Assembly: GCF_932276165.1 (NCBI RefSeq)
Contig: NC_064012.1
Location: forward strand, 2,301,501-2,365,500
Direction of reading: 5' to 3'
Source: Plutella xylostella
Lineage: Eukaryota > Arthropoda > Insecta > Lepidoptera > Plutellidae
DNA: 64,000 bases
Shown here piece after piece: positions 31,929 to 45,219 of the stretch (position 1 is its first letter; each line of letters begins with the position of its first letter). The translations under genes were made by a program, and so were the position numbers. The notes below the pieces were generated by a model. That model saw nothing but the letters and a program-made list of their open reading frames with translations. It did not search any database and had not been told where the DNA came from.

Positions 31929-32380
31929 GTGAATGACTCTGAGAGGCAAATGGTTTTGTGAGAAATGTTATGTTTGAATGTAATTATTTTATTGACTACC
32001 GGTGTGAAAGGAAAAAAAATTGTTTAAATCAAATTTTCATCAGACTTAAACGACGATACATTATAATCAAAATTCTATTATCTACATTAAATCATTTTAA
32101 ATGTTTATCATCATGGTTTGCCACTTTATTTATTTATTAAAAATAATAAATAAAATAAATATCTATTAAGGTTGCCAAATATATTTTTACCTAATGAAAA
32201 TAAATGGCTCTTAAAATATTAAGCATTTCTCAACTAAACCATTCAGTATCCCTAACAAAAAACAATAACTTTGGTTCTAAAAATCTCACTATTGTTAAAA
32301 AACAATAACTTTGGTAAATTTTGCTTGCCACCTACTTTGTGTCACTTGTTTTAATTAAAAAGCTTCTAAATTGTCGTATC

Positions 32381-32500
32381 TGCGCGTGCGCACCGCATAA
32401 TCTGTGTCCACCGTCGCTTGCGCAGGCCGCGCGACGGCGTCATTCGCCGCCAACCCTGCGTGGGAGGTACCCGCATAGTGCCGACCGAATAAACAATAAA
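32381..32500 (+). promoter_or_regulatory. CpG-rich promoter with NRF-1/Ewg-type site
   Basis: tgcgcgtgcgca at 32381-32392 matches the NRF-1 (insect Erect wing) palindrome YGCGCAYGCGCR with one base difference in the centre. A second gcttgcgca half follows. GC-rich sequence continues to about 32480, upstream of the signal-peptide exon at 32547. No TATA box is obvious. Confidence 0.5.
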
Positions 32501-32546
32501 CACTGTGATATGACCGCTATGTGAACTGTGACGATTAGTGCCCAAA

Positions 32547-32607
32547 ATGTGGAAGTTTGTACTCTTTTCGTGTATAGTGCTGTGTGCTGCGGAATTCCAG
32601 GAAAGAG
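32547..32607 (+). CDS. First coding exon of a secreted or membrane protein
   Basis: The ATG at 32547 (context caaaATGt) opens MWKFVLFSCIVLCAAEFQER, a textbook signal peptide with a cleavage point probably after the Ala pair. After 20 codons plus one base the exon ends at a perfect GTAAGT donor (phase 1, common for exons after signal peptides). A CpG-rich promoter lies just upstream. The product is not recognised; later exons are probably far downstream. The candidate exon at 51559 accepts the same phase but ends in a stop. Confidence 0.65.
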
Positions 32608-32609
32608 GT

Positions 32610-35600
32610 AAGTCAACGAAAAGGTTTTAAGGCTTTGTGCACGACTCCGCGTTCACATCACTAATCTTTGTGAGGCTGCTGAAATTGTTGCTACGTGTTT
32701 CATAGTTTATTGTACCTACCTATGTACGTGTGTTTATGTAAACACAACTTCTTGTTTAGGTTTAAGTATTATTGTGTCTGTGGAAGAAGGCTCTATCGGT
32801 GTCAAGTTAACACAAACTTTGTAGAGACGACGTTTACCCCCCCTCTCTCGAGACATCGTTGGGAAAAAATGCCTGCAACTTGTAATGTGCTTGGGCTTGA
32901 GACTTGAGAGTTTAATGCTGGGAGTTGGGACCCAAGCCACTATCTTTGTTATACATTTCTGTTATAATATTTATACAATTAGAACCAACATGATTACTAA
33001 GTTGATAGACGAGGTGTTTAAACTTATGCCACGGTTTTGCGTAAGCGCATCAGATAAAGTAAGCAAAGAAAAGACGCTAAACAAGCAATTTCTTGAGTGT
33101 TTTGACTTCGGACTATGTAGGTATAAAATAAGCAACTTTTGTTCGCTGCAACCAGTTTAACTGTACCAATTTTATCAGGTCACTTAAAATGCTTTAATTG
33201 GCATTTAAACTGAAGGTTTTGTCAGCAGTAGGTACCTACATATACCATGCAGTTAAGCAATTTTAAGAACTGAAAATATCTATGTATGTAAGTACCTACT
33301 ACCTAGATACTGTAGGTACCTACCTACCTATTTAGCACAAACAGAGATTGCAATTTGTGAACTTTGTGACAGGTATTTATGATCTTAGCATTTCTAGATT
33401 CAGCTGATTAAGGTAAATATAGTACCTACCTAGGTAGTATGGTATGGTATGGAAAAAAATCAGGTTCTATATGTAGCGGTAGTCAAAGTCCTGTGATTAA
33501 CTTTTATGCATAGCAGTACCTTGTCTAAGCAAAACCTATGTGTAAATAAAATAAGATTTCAGATACATAAAGGAAAATAAATGATTCCAAAATTCAAGGC
33601 ATAATTTAATAAGTACTTATAACATCGGTGAAATAAAACAGGCCAATATACTTACGTATCAAATAAAGTGGCTTAAATTTTTTATATTGTCTCTTCTATC
33701 AATTGTAGTAAATGTCACATCTTACTCCGTAAAGTTGCTAATCACTTACTCTATGGAATTATTTCTCGCACGTTTGAAATTCTGTCAAATATTTTACTGT
33801 TTATTAAATCATGTACAGTGTATAGTTAATTAAGTAAGTATAATTTTTAATCTAGAATGACATACTTATTCAACTGTAACCTACTAAGCTAATAGAAAAA
33901 AAAACCGAGTAGAAATTACACATCATCGAACCTTATTATCAATCGTTGTGCGAACATAATGGCTAATCTATAATCATATTATATTTTATATTAAATGTAT
34001 CTGTAAAAAACTCATCCTTCTCACACATTTCTTAGCTGGGCAAGACGGTGCGGGCGCTACACACAGCACACTAATTAAACCCAATCATTTTATAAGTGGT
34101 TAAACACATTCCGAGCGCCAGCACCCACGGAGGGATAATAATGCTTTATGGTATTGGTTTAACCAGAAAACTTTACTTAGTATCAATTTCTCCATTGCCG
34201 GTTAGAGCATAACCACGGAGAAATGGTTGACTTTTGACACATCTGTCATGAATTTTATATGGAGATGACGTTTAATTTTTATAAATCAATCCCTGTCGGT
34301 TACATTACAGACTATGGAGAAATTGGCACTTACTTGTACACTCTCGGGCAATGAAAAAGCTCCAGTGACAGCACCACATAACTCCTAAACGGAATCTGCA
34401 ATACTGACGTATATTTAACAGCTAATCAGAATATTATGATTACAAACTAAAAATGTACATAATGTTTTAAATTTTTTAATAATATTTTTTAAATAGGTGC
34501 GTTTATTTAACAGCTGATAATCGCAGAATATTACCAACTTAAAACGTTAATATTGTGTCCAAAAAATATAAATAAATAGGTACTGTATCGTGAAATCAGG
34601 AAACTGGAATACTTAGAGGGTATAATGAGTAATATACCGGTAGAAACCGCTGTGGACGAGTTGTTCACATTATCTCTTTTCACATCTAAATAAGGTTAGA
34701 GTTGATTTTCTAAGAGAAACCAGGAAAAAATCTAGACGGTTGATCTCAGGCCTAGTTTAACAGGTCTTCTGTATTTGGTCTAAGAAATTGCACTTAAAGT
34801 GCACCTTATAATGACGATTAATTATAAAAATTAAAACATTATCGCATCTTAAACACATAGATACAATGTACAAATTAGATTGAGACCCTACCTTTACGTA
34901 CAACAAAAATAAATATATTTTTTTCAATAAGGAAAATATGCAGATTACTATACTAATGCTAATGTTACTATTTCATAAGAAATATTATGAACGTAACAAA
35001 ATAGATTCTACAAGGAAAACAATAACCAATATGTTACTATTTAACCAAACATTTACATGTATAAAAAATAATGTAATAACTATTTCTGACACTGACGTAG
35101 TGCTTCAACTCCTATATATTACCCGTTGCAAAGTTAACTTTGTCGAACTCTTGACTGTATGTTTGTCTTAACTTTGAAGCAAAGCTCGGAACGTCTATAG
35201 TACAGGTTTGATAGATTGTCGAAAACGATAAAAATTTCAGTTTTCTCGCATACAAAGTGGCGCCTCTAGCAGAAACTATCAGGAAACTTTTGACAGATAA
35301 TGTATGTACAGGTGACAAAGGAAATCCAAAACTTTTTTCGTTTACATAAATTGCAAAACGAGTACTAGAGGCCCGGGTGCAAAAAGTAGTAAGCAGTGCT
35401 GAATATAAAAGACTGTATCGTATAAATGAGCAATTTTACAGACGGGTACTCGCATGGAATGATTTTGCCTGGCAACGTCTCCGTCAGCCTGCACTGGCTG
35501 AATAAGGAACCCGAGAGGAGCTGGAGGGTTGCTCTACACTGACGAAATACGAACAACCGAGAGCTTTCGTGCAATCAGCACATTTAATACAACGAGATAG

Positions 35601-35740
35601 GCGCTTTGAAACTCAGTTTTTTGTTTAGATTGACCCCCATGAAGTGGAAATCGGACACCGCTTCACCGCCGGTGGCCGTCTGCTCCGATTTTTATACTAC
35701 GATGAGCACTACGTCGAAATCCGTAGCTTTTGCCTTCCCA
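32610..35740. other. Probable first intron, repeat-poor
   Basis: AT-rich DNA without a credible exon. Contains ggtaggtacctacc runs near 33240-33330, a MITE end of the 3601 family at 34337-34440 (cgggcaatgaaaaagctcc), and at 35517-35640 a copy of the dispersed repeat marked by tacaacgagatag. Confidence 0.4.
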
Positions 35741-35750
35741 TACAGTTGAA

Positions 35751-36000
35751 TGAATATGTGGGGACATCTCACACACGGCCATCCGACCCCAATCTAGGTA
35801 GAACCTGTGTTATGGGTGTCGGACAGCTGATATATCTACACAAATACATAGATGGATACATACTAAATATAAATATCAACACCCAAGACCTGAGTACAAA
35901 TATCTGTCTTTAAACAAATATCTGCACCAGCCGGGAATCGAACCCGGGACCTTCGGCATAGCAGTCAGGGTCACTAACCACTATCACCATTCGACCGTCC
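35751..36000 (-). mobile_element. tRNA-derived SINE (minus strand)
   Basis: The plus strand shows the inverse of the family: tail acggccatccgaccccaatc at the left, and at the right gggaatcgaacccgggacc (B box) and agtcagggtcactaaccact (A-box region). Well preserved. Confidence 0.75.
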
Positions 36001-36171
36001 AAAGTTTTTGTGTTACCAAGTCAACGAATGGAGCTTTTTCTTACGTCTCTTGCAGCGAAAACTAATGCAAATTTATTTGGCCGCGCCACACAAATTTGGG
36101 TTTACTTTTCCCTGCTCGAGAACATAGTGTAAACTTCATAAAAGTTTAAAGAGTGTTAAAGCTAGTGTTGG

Positions 36172-36326
36172 TGAAGGACTCGGATCACTGCCGGTATCGC
36201 ACGCAACGGACGCATCGCATTCTGTATTATTTCAATTATTTCATCAGCATTGCCGACGCCGATTCTCCATTCATTTATGAATCCGTTTGGTGCTACGTCC
36301 GATATCGATAGGTGAATGCTTACCCT
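36172..36326. mobile_element. MITE fragment (gcgtccacct family)
   Basis: gcaacggacgcatcgcattc, catcagcattgccgacgc and aatccgtttggtgctac match 47951-48129. Confidence 0.5.
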
Positions 36327-36329
36327 AGT

Positions 36330-37449
36330 CTTCATTTCCGAATGTCAATCAAATGAGCCGGTACTCATGTCACTTCTCTTACGAGTAGGTACTCTATGGT
36401 TGAAAAAGAACTCAAGTCCTTTAGTTTCGAAATTTAAATAACATGACGCGAATCTTTTCCCAACACTAGTAACAGCCCACACTATATGCATTTTGCTTGA
36501 GATTTCTGGTGTCAATTTTAGGGAAATGCAACAAGGTATGTGGATATTTGTATGTAAAGTGCAGCAAGAGAACATTTTATAAGAAGAAAGCTTGCAACCT
36601 CCAACCTACGTTATGTAAATAATTTCTTTGTCGTATTTTTATTTTTACCTTTGTATTTGTATGGAAAATTTTCCTCGCATAGCGAATTTGATTTACGTAA
36701 ATACTTTTGCAAAGCGACTGTGTTTCTTGGTACAACATAATCTGTGTTTAAAAGGTTTCACAGAGGGCGCTTCTTAACTCGACACGCTAAAGGACATTTC
36801 ACGTATAAATGCATATTTTGGTTTAAATTATTTTTGCTTGTTGAGTTGGGAACCCGCCTTGGTAATACGCTCTTCATATGAATTCCGATTTTCTTAGAAC
36901 TGGGTACAAAGAAAATCTTGACGAAGGTTATCTAAGCTATTTATGTTAAAAAAGTACTTATCTGAGGTTTTAAAATTGCGGGGAATATACAATGTAATCT
37001 TTGTATCGTTAAAATATTTATAACGGCCCGTATAGTGGAGAATTTAGAGCTACAAAGCTTTGGACTGTGCGCTCGTGCTTGAATTGAGTCTTACAACATA
37101 TTTAAAAAAGTTATAGGATCACATATTTAACTTTGTCTTGTAGGTACATAATATAGTCCCAAATACAGAATTGAAGTCACTGATTTCCTCATATTTTTTC
37201 AGTCAAGAGGGTCTATGCATTCGAAATTAAGTCATGTTAGCTGATGTTAAAGTGCATAATGGCTTGTTTCACGAGACTTTTATGTGAAATACATTAGATG
37301 TAGGTGTTGACAAAACATAGCCATTGTAATCACATCGCAGACTGAAAAAATCACACACACATACATACATAACTACACAAAAACAAATTACATGCATAGT
37401 TATCCCTTCATTCGTAGCATCCGTATAGTCGAGCTAGCTTCAGTGATCG
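36330..37449. other. Non-coding stretch
   Basis: No gene, RNA or clear repeat is recognised. Confidence 0.35.
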
Positions 37450-37705
37450 TACCTAATATTTGAAGCTAAGCAACATAATGGAACGGTCACCCATTGGATG
37501 GGTAACCGATTTTTCTGGGCGTTTCTGTGCTTCGGACGGCACGTTAAGCCGTGGGTCCCGGTTGCTGTTTCGGCAGCAGTCGTTAAGCCTAGTCAGAGGC
37601 CTTCGGGCGGCTTGAAAACATCTGACAGTCGGGTAGCCCACTTACCCGACAACTCTCCACCAATCTGCACTCGGCCTGAGTGGTGGACTAGGCCTTACCC
37701 TTAAT
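37450..37705 (+). mobile_element. Retroposon (SINE-like) rich in the gccgtgggtcccggttgct motif
   Basis: A GC-richer unit with ggtcacccattggatgggta and cggcagcagtcgttaagcct, a sequence family I associate with lepidopteran retroposons. Short frames here are not genes. Confidence 0.5.
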
Positions 37706-38173
37706 TTAATTATGAGAAATATCCTCAGTCATAAATTAATTATCTATACTTTACTTTTTATTTAACCAATTTTTAAGTACTTCAAAACTAGCTAACATGT
37801 AATTTTATCAGTTTTTTTATGAATCAGTATTTAATTATAACAATTATTTATCAAGTTTATAGAAACCGGGTCTCAGCTGGCTTGTCTATTCAAACTACCC
37901 TTTATTTGGGTAGGTACCTACCCTGGTACTTGACACTGGTAGGTATCTGTCGGGAATCGAACCGGTAACACAAAAAACTCGAACACTTGTGTCCTGGGGT
38001 GTCTTTCAAATTTTTTTTGGGCTTCCTGGATACATCCATACGGAACCGGAAACTTTTTTGTTCTCACATACAGAACTTTACGTACTTGATATGGGACTGT
38101 GTTCTAAAGATGCAATTTAAAACGGAGTGGAGTTTGACAACGCGTGGTATGTGGATGATACATACAGTACGAA

Positions 38174-38405
38174 CTTAAATTAACGATATACGAAATAGAT
38201 GGTTTGCCATTTACAAAAACAAAGCAAAAAACTGTTGACATTTTGTTAAGTGTCAAACCGTTTTAAGTTCATCCTAATGACAACCATTGAATAAAATCAT
38301 AAATATTCTAACCGAACTAATTCAAAATAAGAGCTTACTGATAGAAGTGGGGTGTTATTATTTGTCAAAACGATTATTTTGCACTGATACTCTGTCTCGT
38401 ATTCA
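38174..38405. mobile_element. MITE, 220-bp family (copy)
   Basis: Starts cttaaattaacgatatacga and shares caaagcaaaaaactgttgac and tgtcaaaccgttttaagttc with the copies at 20.1, 38.9 and 48.3 kb. Confidence 0.6.
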
Positions 38406-38878
38406 AATATGTATCATTGAGTACGAATCATAATAAGTACTTATTAGTAACTGATAAAAAATAAACGTGAAGCTTTCATCTTCACTCCTGCTGAGAAGTT
38501 TTTCACGGTTTATAAAATAATTACCTAGAAAAGGCGAAACTATCGTTTTTAAAATTACCGATAACGATAACAGAAACGTATTAAAACCCTTATTTTTCAT
38601 CAGCATTGATATACCAATCGGCATCGCTATGCAAAAACGTGGCTAGTGTTAGTATCTTGAATTTTAAAAGGCATTTTATAACAACTGAGAATATTAATGC
38701 CATGTCTGTCTGTACTAGGCAAGGTCAGGTATAATGTATAATAGATATGTATCAAATGCGGCATCTGGCATAGCATCGCATAAGTTATATGAAACTAACC
38801 GCTTATTAAGTTTTAATCTGTCTTGGCTGTTGGGTGAATCTACGAATATACCAACGGATGTTTATAAGGCCTCCCAGT

Positions 38879-39098
38879 CTTAGATTAACAATATACGGAC
38901 CAGATGGTGTGTCGCATACAAAGACAAAGCAAAAACTCTAACCGTTTAAGTTCAACCTAATAACAAGTATTGTACCAATGAATAAGATCACATCATCTTC
39001 TACGCGAACTAATTAAGAACACGGTGGTAGAAGTCGGCTGTTATTTTACTTTTCTTTTGCACAGAAATTTCATCTTGGTCCTATATCGTTACTCTAAG
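38879..39098. mobile_element. MITE, 220-bp family (copy)
   Basis: Ends cttagattaacaatatacgg and ...ctaag are inverted repeats. It is 220 bp long, the same as the copy at 48342-48561. Confidence 0.65.
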
Positions 39099-39390
39099 CT
39101 GCAGTATTATATTAGACTGGGTTTCCTGAGCTTCGTTTTAACTTTGTCGTGGGTTGTAGGTTTTCAGGATCCATAGGAATACAGGAATAATATGAAGACT
39201 TTTCAAGAAACGCTGTGCTTAGATTAAACGTACCACCTATATTTATGAATACTCTAGCTGTTAATCCAGGATTTCAGTTTTTTGCATGCCAAATTTCATG
39301 AAAATCTGTTCAGTATTTTGAAATTTTAAGGAGCTTTTTTATATGTCGGTCTATATTTTTATGTACAAAGGTTCCACTCGAGAAAGCCAC

Positions 39391-39612
39391 GTATAGTGCC
39401 ACAAACTTATCTGTTCCGGTGACAGCTCACGTAAATGTGTAATATTTCTTCATTCTATAAGATTTTAAGTTTGCCAGTAGTTGTAATTCGCTCTTGTGGT
39501 TTCAATAAACCCATCTAATCTATATCAATATATAATTCATTAGTAAATAATGGGATATGGATCAATTTAGTTCGCTCTCACCGGAACAGATAAGTTTGTC
39601 GGGAGTACTGTA
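39391..39612. mobile_element. MITE with 36-bp inverted ends, copy B
   Basis: gtatagtgccacaaacttat and the mirrored caccggaacagataagtttg match copy A (18456-18682) in inverse orientation across the whole length. Confidence 0.7.
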
Positions 39613-39614
39613 CA

Positions 39615-42110
39615 GGAGTTTCACCCCCCTCAGAATAGAATAGAATAGAATGGATGTGTCAGTCTGTAGACATCCGCACAGCTGACTGACTATAATGTCA
39701 AATTAATATGTTGTTTTAATTGATACGGCCGTGAATAATCAACAACTGTAGCCGGCACACATCACTATACGCTATGCCAAAGTCAAAGTTAAAATGTTGT
39801 CGTAAATTATACTATAGTGTTGCAAATTACTATTTATAGTATGCGATATGTTGTCACTGTGTATGCTGTGGTGTGAATAGGAAACTTATTATTACGTAGG
39901 TACCATAGAATAGACATTTAGGTTGAAATACTATGGGTGTTAAGGAAACACCATGAAAGGAAATGTAAATTTAATGTTAATTGCAAGGTCGAATAGGTTT
40001 ATTTTCAAGTAAAAGTGATTTTCGGGGTCAAATCAACGTTGTGTTGCTAAATTCGTGACAATTCACTGAGACGGAGTCTACTCCAGTAAGGCTCAGTTTC
40101 ACACTTGAGTTAATCTACCTAAGCAAGAACTTACGACCTAGGTATATACTTAACGATAATTCAGCAAATCACAACGCAGCATTCCATATCAAAATTATAT
40201 TTATCTTTGCGTTCTCAGCTGTGAAACTGACGGCAAGTAGCAGAGACAAAACTCAACCACAAAAAATCTACTTTACCAATCGAAAGGTAAGTACTTAAAT
40301 ATATTGTTGACGACAATAAAATTCTGAAGGAAGAAAATAGCGTAACTTGTTTATAGTCGAAGTATTGTCTGCCGAAGCAATGACTTATCGATGTATGTTT
40401 TCGAATTTGTATGTATGTATGTTCGCTACAAGTCGAAGTATTTTATTTGCAAAATTCAGTTCATAAGGATAATCATGGACCTATTGAAATACTTAACCTT
40501 CTTAGTAAGGCTTAAAGGAACCCTTATGTGAGTAAACCCTAGGGCACTCTAGGTTCAGAAATAACCTCTTAAACCACTTTCTTAATGTCAACTTGTACTC
40601 TGCTGGATGAATAAATTAGATTGCAGTTTGCAGTGCGGCATAGTTTATTTACTTCTAGGATTGCGTTGGAAATTGCCGATTGACGCATCGGCAATACAAT
40701 TTCCTTTAGATGTCCTGTCTTGACCGTCCGTCAAATAAAAAATAAAAACGTCGTATTTACGTTCATGCTTAAGTAGATTTTTGTCAAGTGTGAAACTGGG
40801 CCTGGACCTATACCCACAGCCCACCAGTGATAACCAAACGCTCTGCAAGCGTTTTACCAGATGGCGAATTTCCATGTGTCACCAAGTACACACAACTTTT
40901 TCATTGCTCATGAGTGTATGACTTATTTGAGCCTTCGCTTTCTTAAGATACACCAAGTTACCCTAAATTGATGTGATTCTTCAAAATCAAGAGCACTCAC
41001 GCCTTGTTCTAAGTTTTACATCGTTTCAATTGTATTGTATATTCAATTTTAATTGCGTGAAAAAAATCAAAGTAAAAAAATACAATATAAGTACATTTTT
41101 GTAAATTTCAATTGATGTTCGTGACAAGATGAACCCTGGACTCCTGTGAGTCACGGGTAGTCGTCACTCTACGAGCCATAGGTCACGCGGGATTGGGTCA
41201 GACACGATACACTGACTCATTGTTGCATGATCTTAACCAACTGCGAAATTAAAGAGGTGTTTCTCTTTGCGATTTGCACGCACGCTAAGACTATAAGGCT
41301 TAAGCTGATACTAAAGCAAAATAAGTCATAAATTCTTCGAAGAGCGTTAGGTACGTATTTCTAAAAAAATATGATGTGTTTCATTCGAATAAAAAAAAAA
41401 CTACTTCAACTCACCAAATAGAAGCTAGCTATGCTTATAGTAATTTGTCTATAAAAACTTCAATTTGGAACTGAAATTAAAATAGACTCCCTACATAAGT
41501 ACCAAAAGTTCATGTAAGCACTAAGTAGTTGAAGCTACAGATGGTTAACCACTTCAATGACGCTATTCTAATAATACGTGGATCATTACGACAAACACAA
41601 GGTCCCATTAGCACACTCGAATAAAGTTGAGATGAACCTTGTCAAATTATGCTACGTAACGTAATCCAAGCGAAAAGCTAGCATTAGGCCGCGATTATAC
41701 CAAAACAAACGATATTAGCCGATGCTGCCCGAACGACTCCGAAGATTGCCGAAGGCTGCCGAAGACGGGCTATGGGACTCGCCCCGGCGACCAACCGTGA
41801 CTCTCCATGACTGGAGGGTTACTCTATACTCACGAAAAACGACTGTACGGGAGCTGTCGTGCTATGGGCACGTTTAATACAACGAGATAGAGTCGTGGCT
41901 CCCGCAACAGCGCTCCGAAATTGAGTTTTTCGTCATATACAGTGACCCCTGGTAGAGGCGATACCATTGCTGAGCGACATCTACATTGTGCTCCATTAGT
42001 GGCACCTGACCAACTGTCTCTATAACTGTAGCATTTAAAGAAAATTTACATCATAAGACGTAATACATAAATATAATATTATATATTATAATATAATAAT
42101 ATATAATATT
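39615..42110. other. Non-coding stretch with old repeats
   Basis: 40090-40290 is a dispersed repeat related to 10410-10560. 41812-41950 is a copy of the tacaacgagatagagtc repeat. 42060-42110 is an AT-only self-complementary run. No gene is seen. Confidence 0.4.
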
Positions 42111-42112
42111 TG

Positions 42113-42325
42113 GAGATGTCACAGCCATCGGATATCGGACCCCTATCTAGGCAGAGCCTGTAAAATGCGTATCGGACAGCTGAAAGATCTACACAATTAC
42201 ATATTAACACCCAAGAACCGTGTAAAAATATCTGTCTTTGTACAAATATAAAATCTGCCCCGGCCGGGGATCAATCCAGGGACTTTCGGCATAGCCGGCC
42301 TAACCACTACACCATTTGGTCGTCA
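42113..42325 (-). mobile_element. tRNA-derived SINE (minus strand), diverged
   Basis: The inverse of the family: acccctatctaggcagagcc tail, gggatcaatccaggga (B-box remnant) and taaccactacaccatttggtcg at the right. Confidence 0.6.
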
Positions 42326-42329
42326 ATTA

Positions 42330-44329
42330 AATGAATTCAAATATATTTATTATTTTATTAATCCATTTATTTCAGCCAACAAGAGCCATAATTTGTTAGT
42401 AACAATGTTGTTTATTCTTTGTTAGTTACTTACAGCTAATAATACTTATCCTATTTATGCTACTTCCGATTAACATTTGTTAATTATTATTTTACACGAG
42501 TGTAGTACATTCAATGCCAGAAGAGTAATCCAGGGCCATTCCCACAACCACTATTGTTTTTAACAGTACATGCTTGGAAAAAATCTAGATTTTTATCTGT
42601 GTCATGTCAGCTATTTAAGGGGATCCCTAAAGCTAAAATGCTAAAGTCGGCTTGATATACTTGATTAGATTGGAAAAACGGTGGCTTCTATCACATTGAT
42701 AAAAATATATTTTGTAGCAGAGGGTATACTGAACATGTTAGTTGCTTATAAATTGGTGCAGGATTATAATAAGTATGTTAAAAAAAATTGCAAACACACC
42801 ATGTCTTTTGCCATTTTTTGACTTATTATGAAAAAACCCTCGAAATCAGAGGGCCCATTTTCATGGAATCTTATATGTATGTGTAGGTAATTAAATTCTT
42901 AACAAAGTTACCTTAAAGAGTTGGATTTAATGGACCAGAAGTCAACTTTTTTTGCAAAAAACTAATAAATTCCGGTTTAAAAATGATGACACCGTGACAG
43001 ATTTCAGATTTCTTCAGTAGTCGCCCTGGTGGCGGCCTGTTAGGAGCGATACCCACGCCATTTTATTTTTTATCAAATATTTCACAAAAACTGATTAAAT
43101 CAACAAATTATGACTACAAGTATTATAATACATATGCATTTGCTATGGAAAGTTAATTTTCTAATCATTTTAGATGCAGAAAAGCCGAAAATTCTTAGAA
43201 AACATTTCGCCTTTTCGATTTGTTTACATTTTTTACTATAGAGTTACAGATGCATAGATAAAGGTAAACATTGCACATAATGACACTTATTAGATTCTCC
43301 GAATAAGAACTATACGGTCAATGCAGTATGCCAAAGCGCGAGCCTGTTTATATTCTGAGGGGTAATTTATTTTATTTTAACGGTTGTGTATGGTAGGTAA
43401 GCTACACAATATACAGGGTGTTGAAAAGTAAGTTCATAATTTGTTTTATTTGAAACCAAAAACCGTAGTTAATTAAAAATATATATATTTTAAGATGTGG
43501 TAGTCTGTACACTACAGGTTGTTAAAAATAAGTAAGTATTTTTAAAAATTGAAGATCTAAAATTTACATAATTTTTTAAATCTATTTAACAAGCTTTGCA
43601 AAAAAGCGGTTAAGTGCGACTGTATCTCGCCATGAAAAAAATGAAATGTTTACTGTAGCTATGAATTTTATGCGTTACAAGTGGAATAAAATACCGCATA
43701 ATATTATGTACAACTATGTAAGAGCCTAGTTTTAAAAAAAAAACTCATAAGAAAATATTAAATACACAGGTTTTTTAACCCCTGAAGGAAATAGAGGGGT
43801 GTTATAAGTTTAAAGTAAGGGCTGAATTTTTTTTTTAAATTAGGGTGATAGGTAATGTATATTTTTAATGATTTTTTCAAATACATAAATGTTATACCAT
43901 TTTTAAATTGCCATAAAATTACCTATAGTTATAGTTATAGAAAAGGGCAGGGCTACCAGTGCCCATTCGCCACTGCAACCTAAAAGATCTATAAATTATG
44001 ACTCCCCATGCCGAGTCTCACTCTACAGACCCAGGTCTTTTATAAACCTGATATTACCGATCAGAATGGCACCTAAATCCACTTTTGGCTAAGCTTTATA
44101 CCCTTTTTTCAATACCTTGTATAAAATATCGACAGCGTCACCTTAGATCGTAATCATCGTAACTCCTCGTGACCAAATTTTAGAGGAGACAAAAATACTG
44201 TTTTATTTGTAGTTCTAGTTGGCATACTACCCACCTAAAGTTTTTTTTAACTAGCCTAAAAATGATTTGTTTAGACAGTCTATCTTCCTGTTCAACCGCA
44301 GCCTGAGTGCCAGTGACTCAATGACTGAA
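42330..44329. other. AT-rich old repeat material
   Basis: Begins in sequence without landmarks. tatacagggtgttgaaaag at 43413 is an inverted partner of cttttgtgacaccctgtata at 45929-45950, which could mark the ends of one 2.5-kb element containing the reverse-transcriptase remnant at 44330-45215. Confidence 0.35.
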
Positions 44330-45215
44330 AGGAGGCCATTAGTGCTCCTAAATAAATAAAGCAGGCCTGTAGATTATCTTTCAGTGTACCGACACATCTG
44401 ATTGCTGTAAGAGCCTGATAAGCTCTTCGAACGAGTCATACCTCTGTGGTGGTACGGTTTCGACCTTTCGGACAGTCAGTTTGGCATCCGAAATGCGGAT
44501 TCGAATAGTGGGTACAATACTTTGCGTTCGTTCACTGTCGGAGCAGGATAAGAACCACGGGCGAGTTGTTGCGCTGGCTGTTTGCTTAAAAATAGTAACC
44601 GCGTTCAACTCTATCCCCTAGAGGGCGAACCTTCCATCTATACCATCACTTGTCTTCTTATCTGCAGAAAATTGACAGAGGTCATACGTGTCTAACAAGT
44701 ACATTAAGGATGCGAAAAGAGAGGGTTTGTTTTCACTGAAGAAGTTCAGTTGCGGAGTTCCACAGCGGTAGGTCTTGGACCCCTCTGCTGTGGAACTTGG
44801 CATACAACACGGTCCTGCAAATCAAGCTCGCAAACGGCGTTAGCACAGTGCATTTTTCTAATGTCACACAGGTCGTGAGGTAGGCTGAGAGCCTCCTTCG
44901 GGGATGACATCCCAATGATTCATTACGAAAAAATTGCTGCAGCTGTGCTCGCCATGCAGTGCATGGGCTACTTCCGAATCTGGGGGGCTGTTGCAAAGGA
45001 GTCCGTTGCCTCTATACGGTACGGGTTCCGTGCGATCTATGATCCTTCCGGGAGCACCTGTCTTGTCAAGTCGAAGAGAATGGCTCGTATTCGACGCAAC
45101 CTGCAGTACTGGTGGGATTGGTTGGAGGACAGGACAGCAGGAAGCTGCAGCAGCCGTCATGCTGTGATTCGACGCATAGATGCAAAAAAAAGTTGAAAGT
45201 AACTTCATGTTAATA
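44330..45215 (+). pseudogene. Decayed non-LTR retrotransposon reverse transcriptase
   Basis: At 44752-44850 the plus strand, with one frame change, keeps the RT motif region CGVPQ..VLDP and then PLLWNLAYNTVLQIKLANGV, the pattern of R1/Jockey-like polymerases just before the YADD box. Stops and shifts occur throughout, and GC is higher than the flanks. The frame at 44915-45196 may be its C-terminal part but shows no motif I can name. Confidence 0.5.
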
Positions 45216-45219
45216 AAAT

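Noticed and set aside
40215..40285. Exon-like segment (acceptor ttctcag, frame open in phase 1, GTAAGT donor) that fits after the 32547 exon
   Set aside because: Its sequence recurs in the dispersed repeat at 10410-10560, so it is repeat DNA with chance splice signals.
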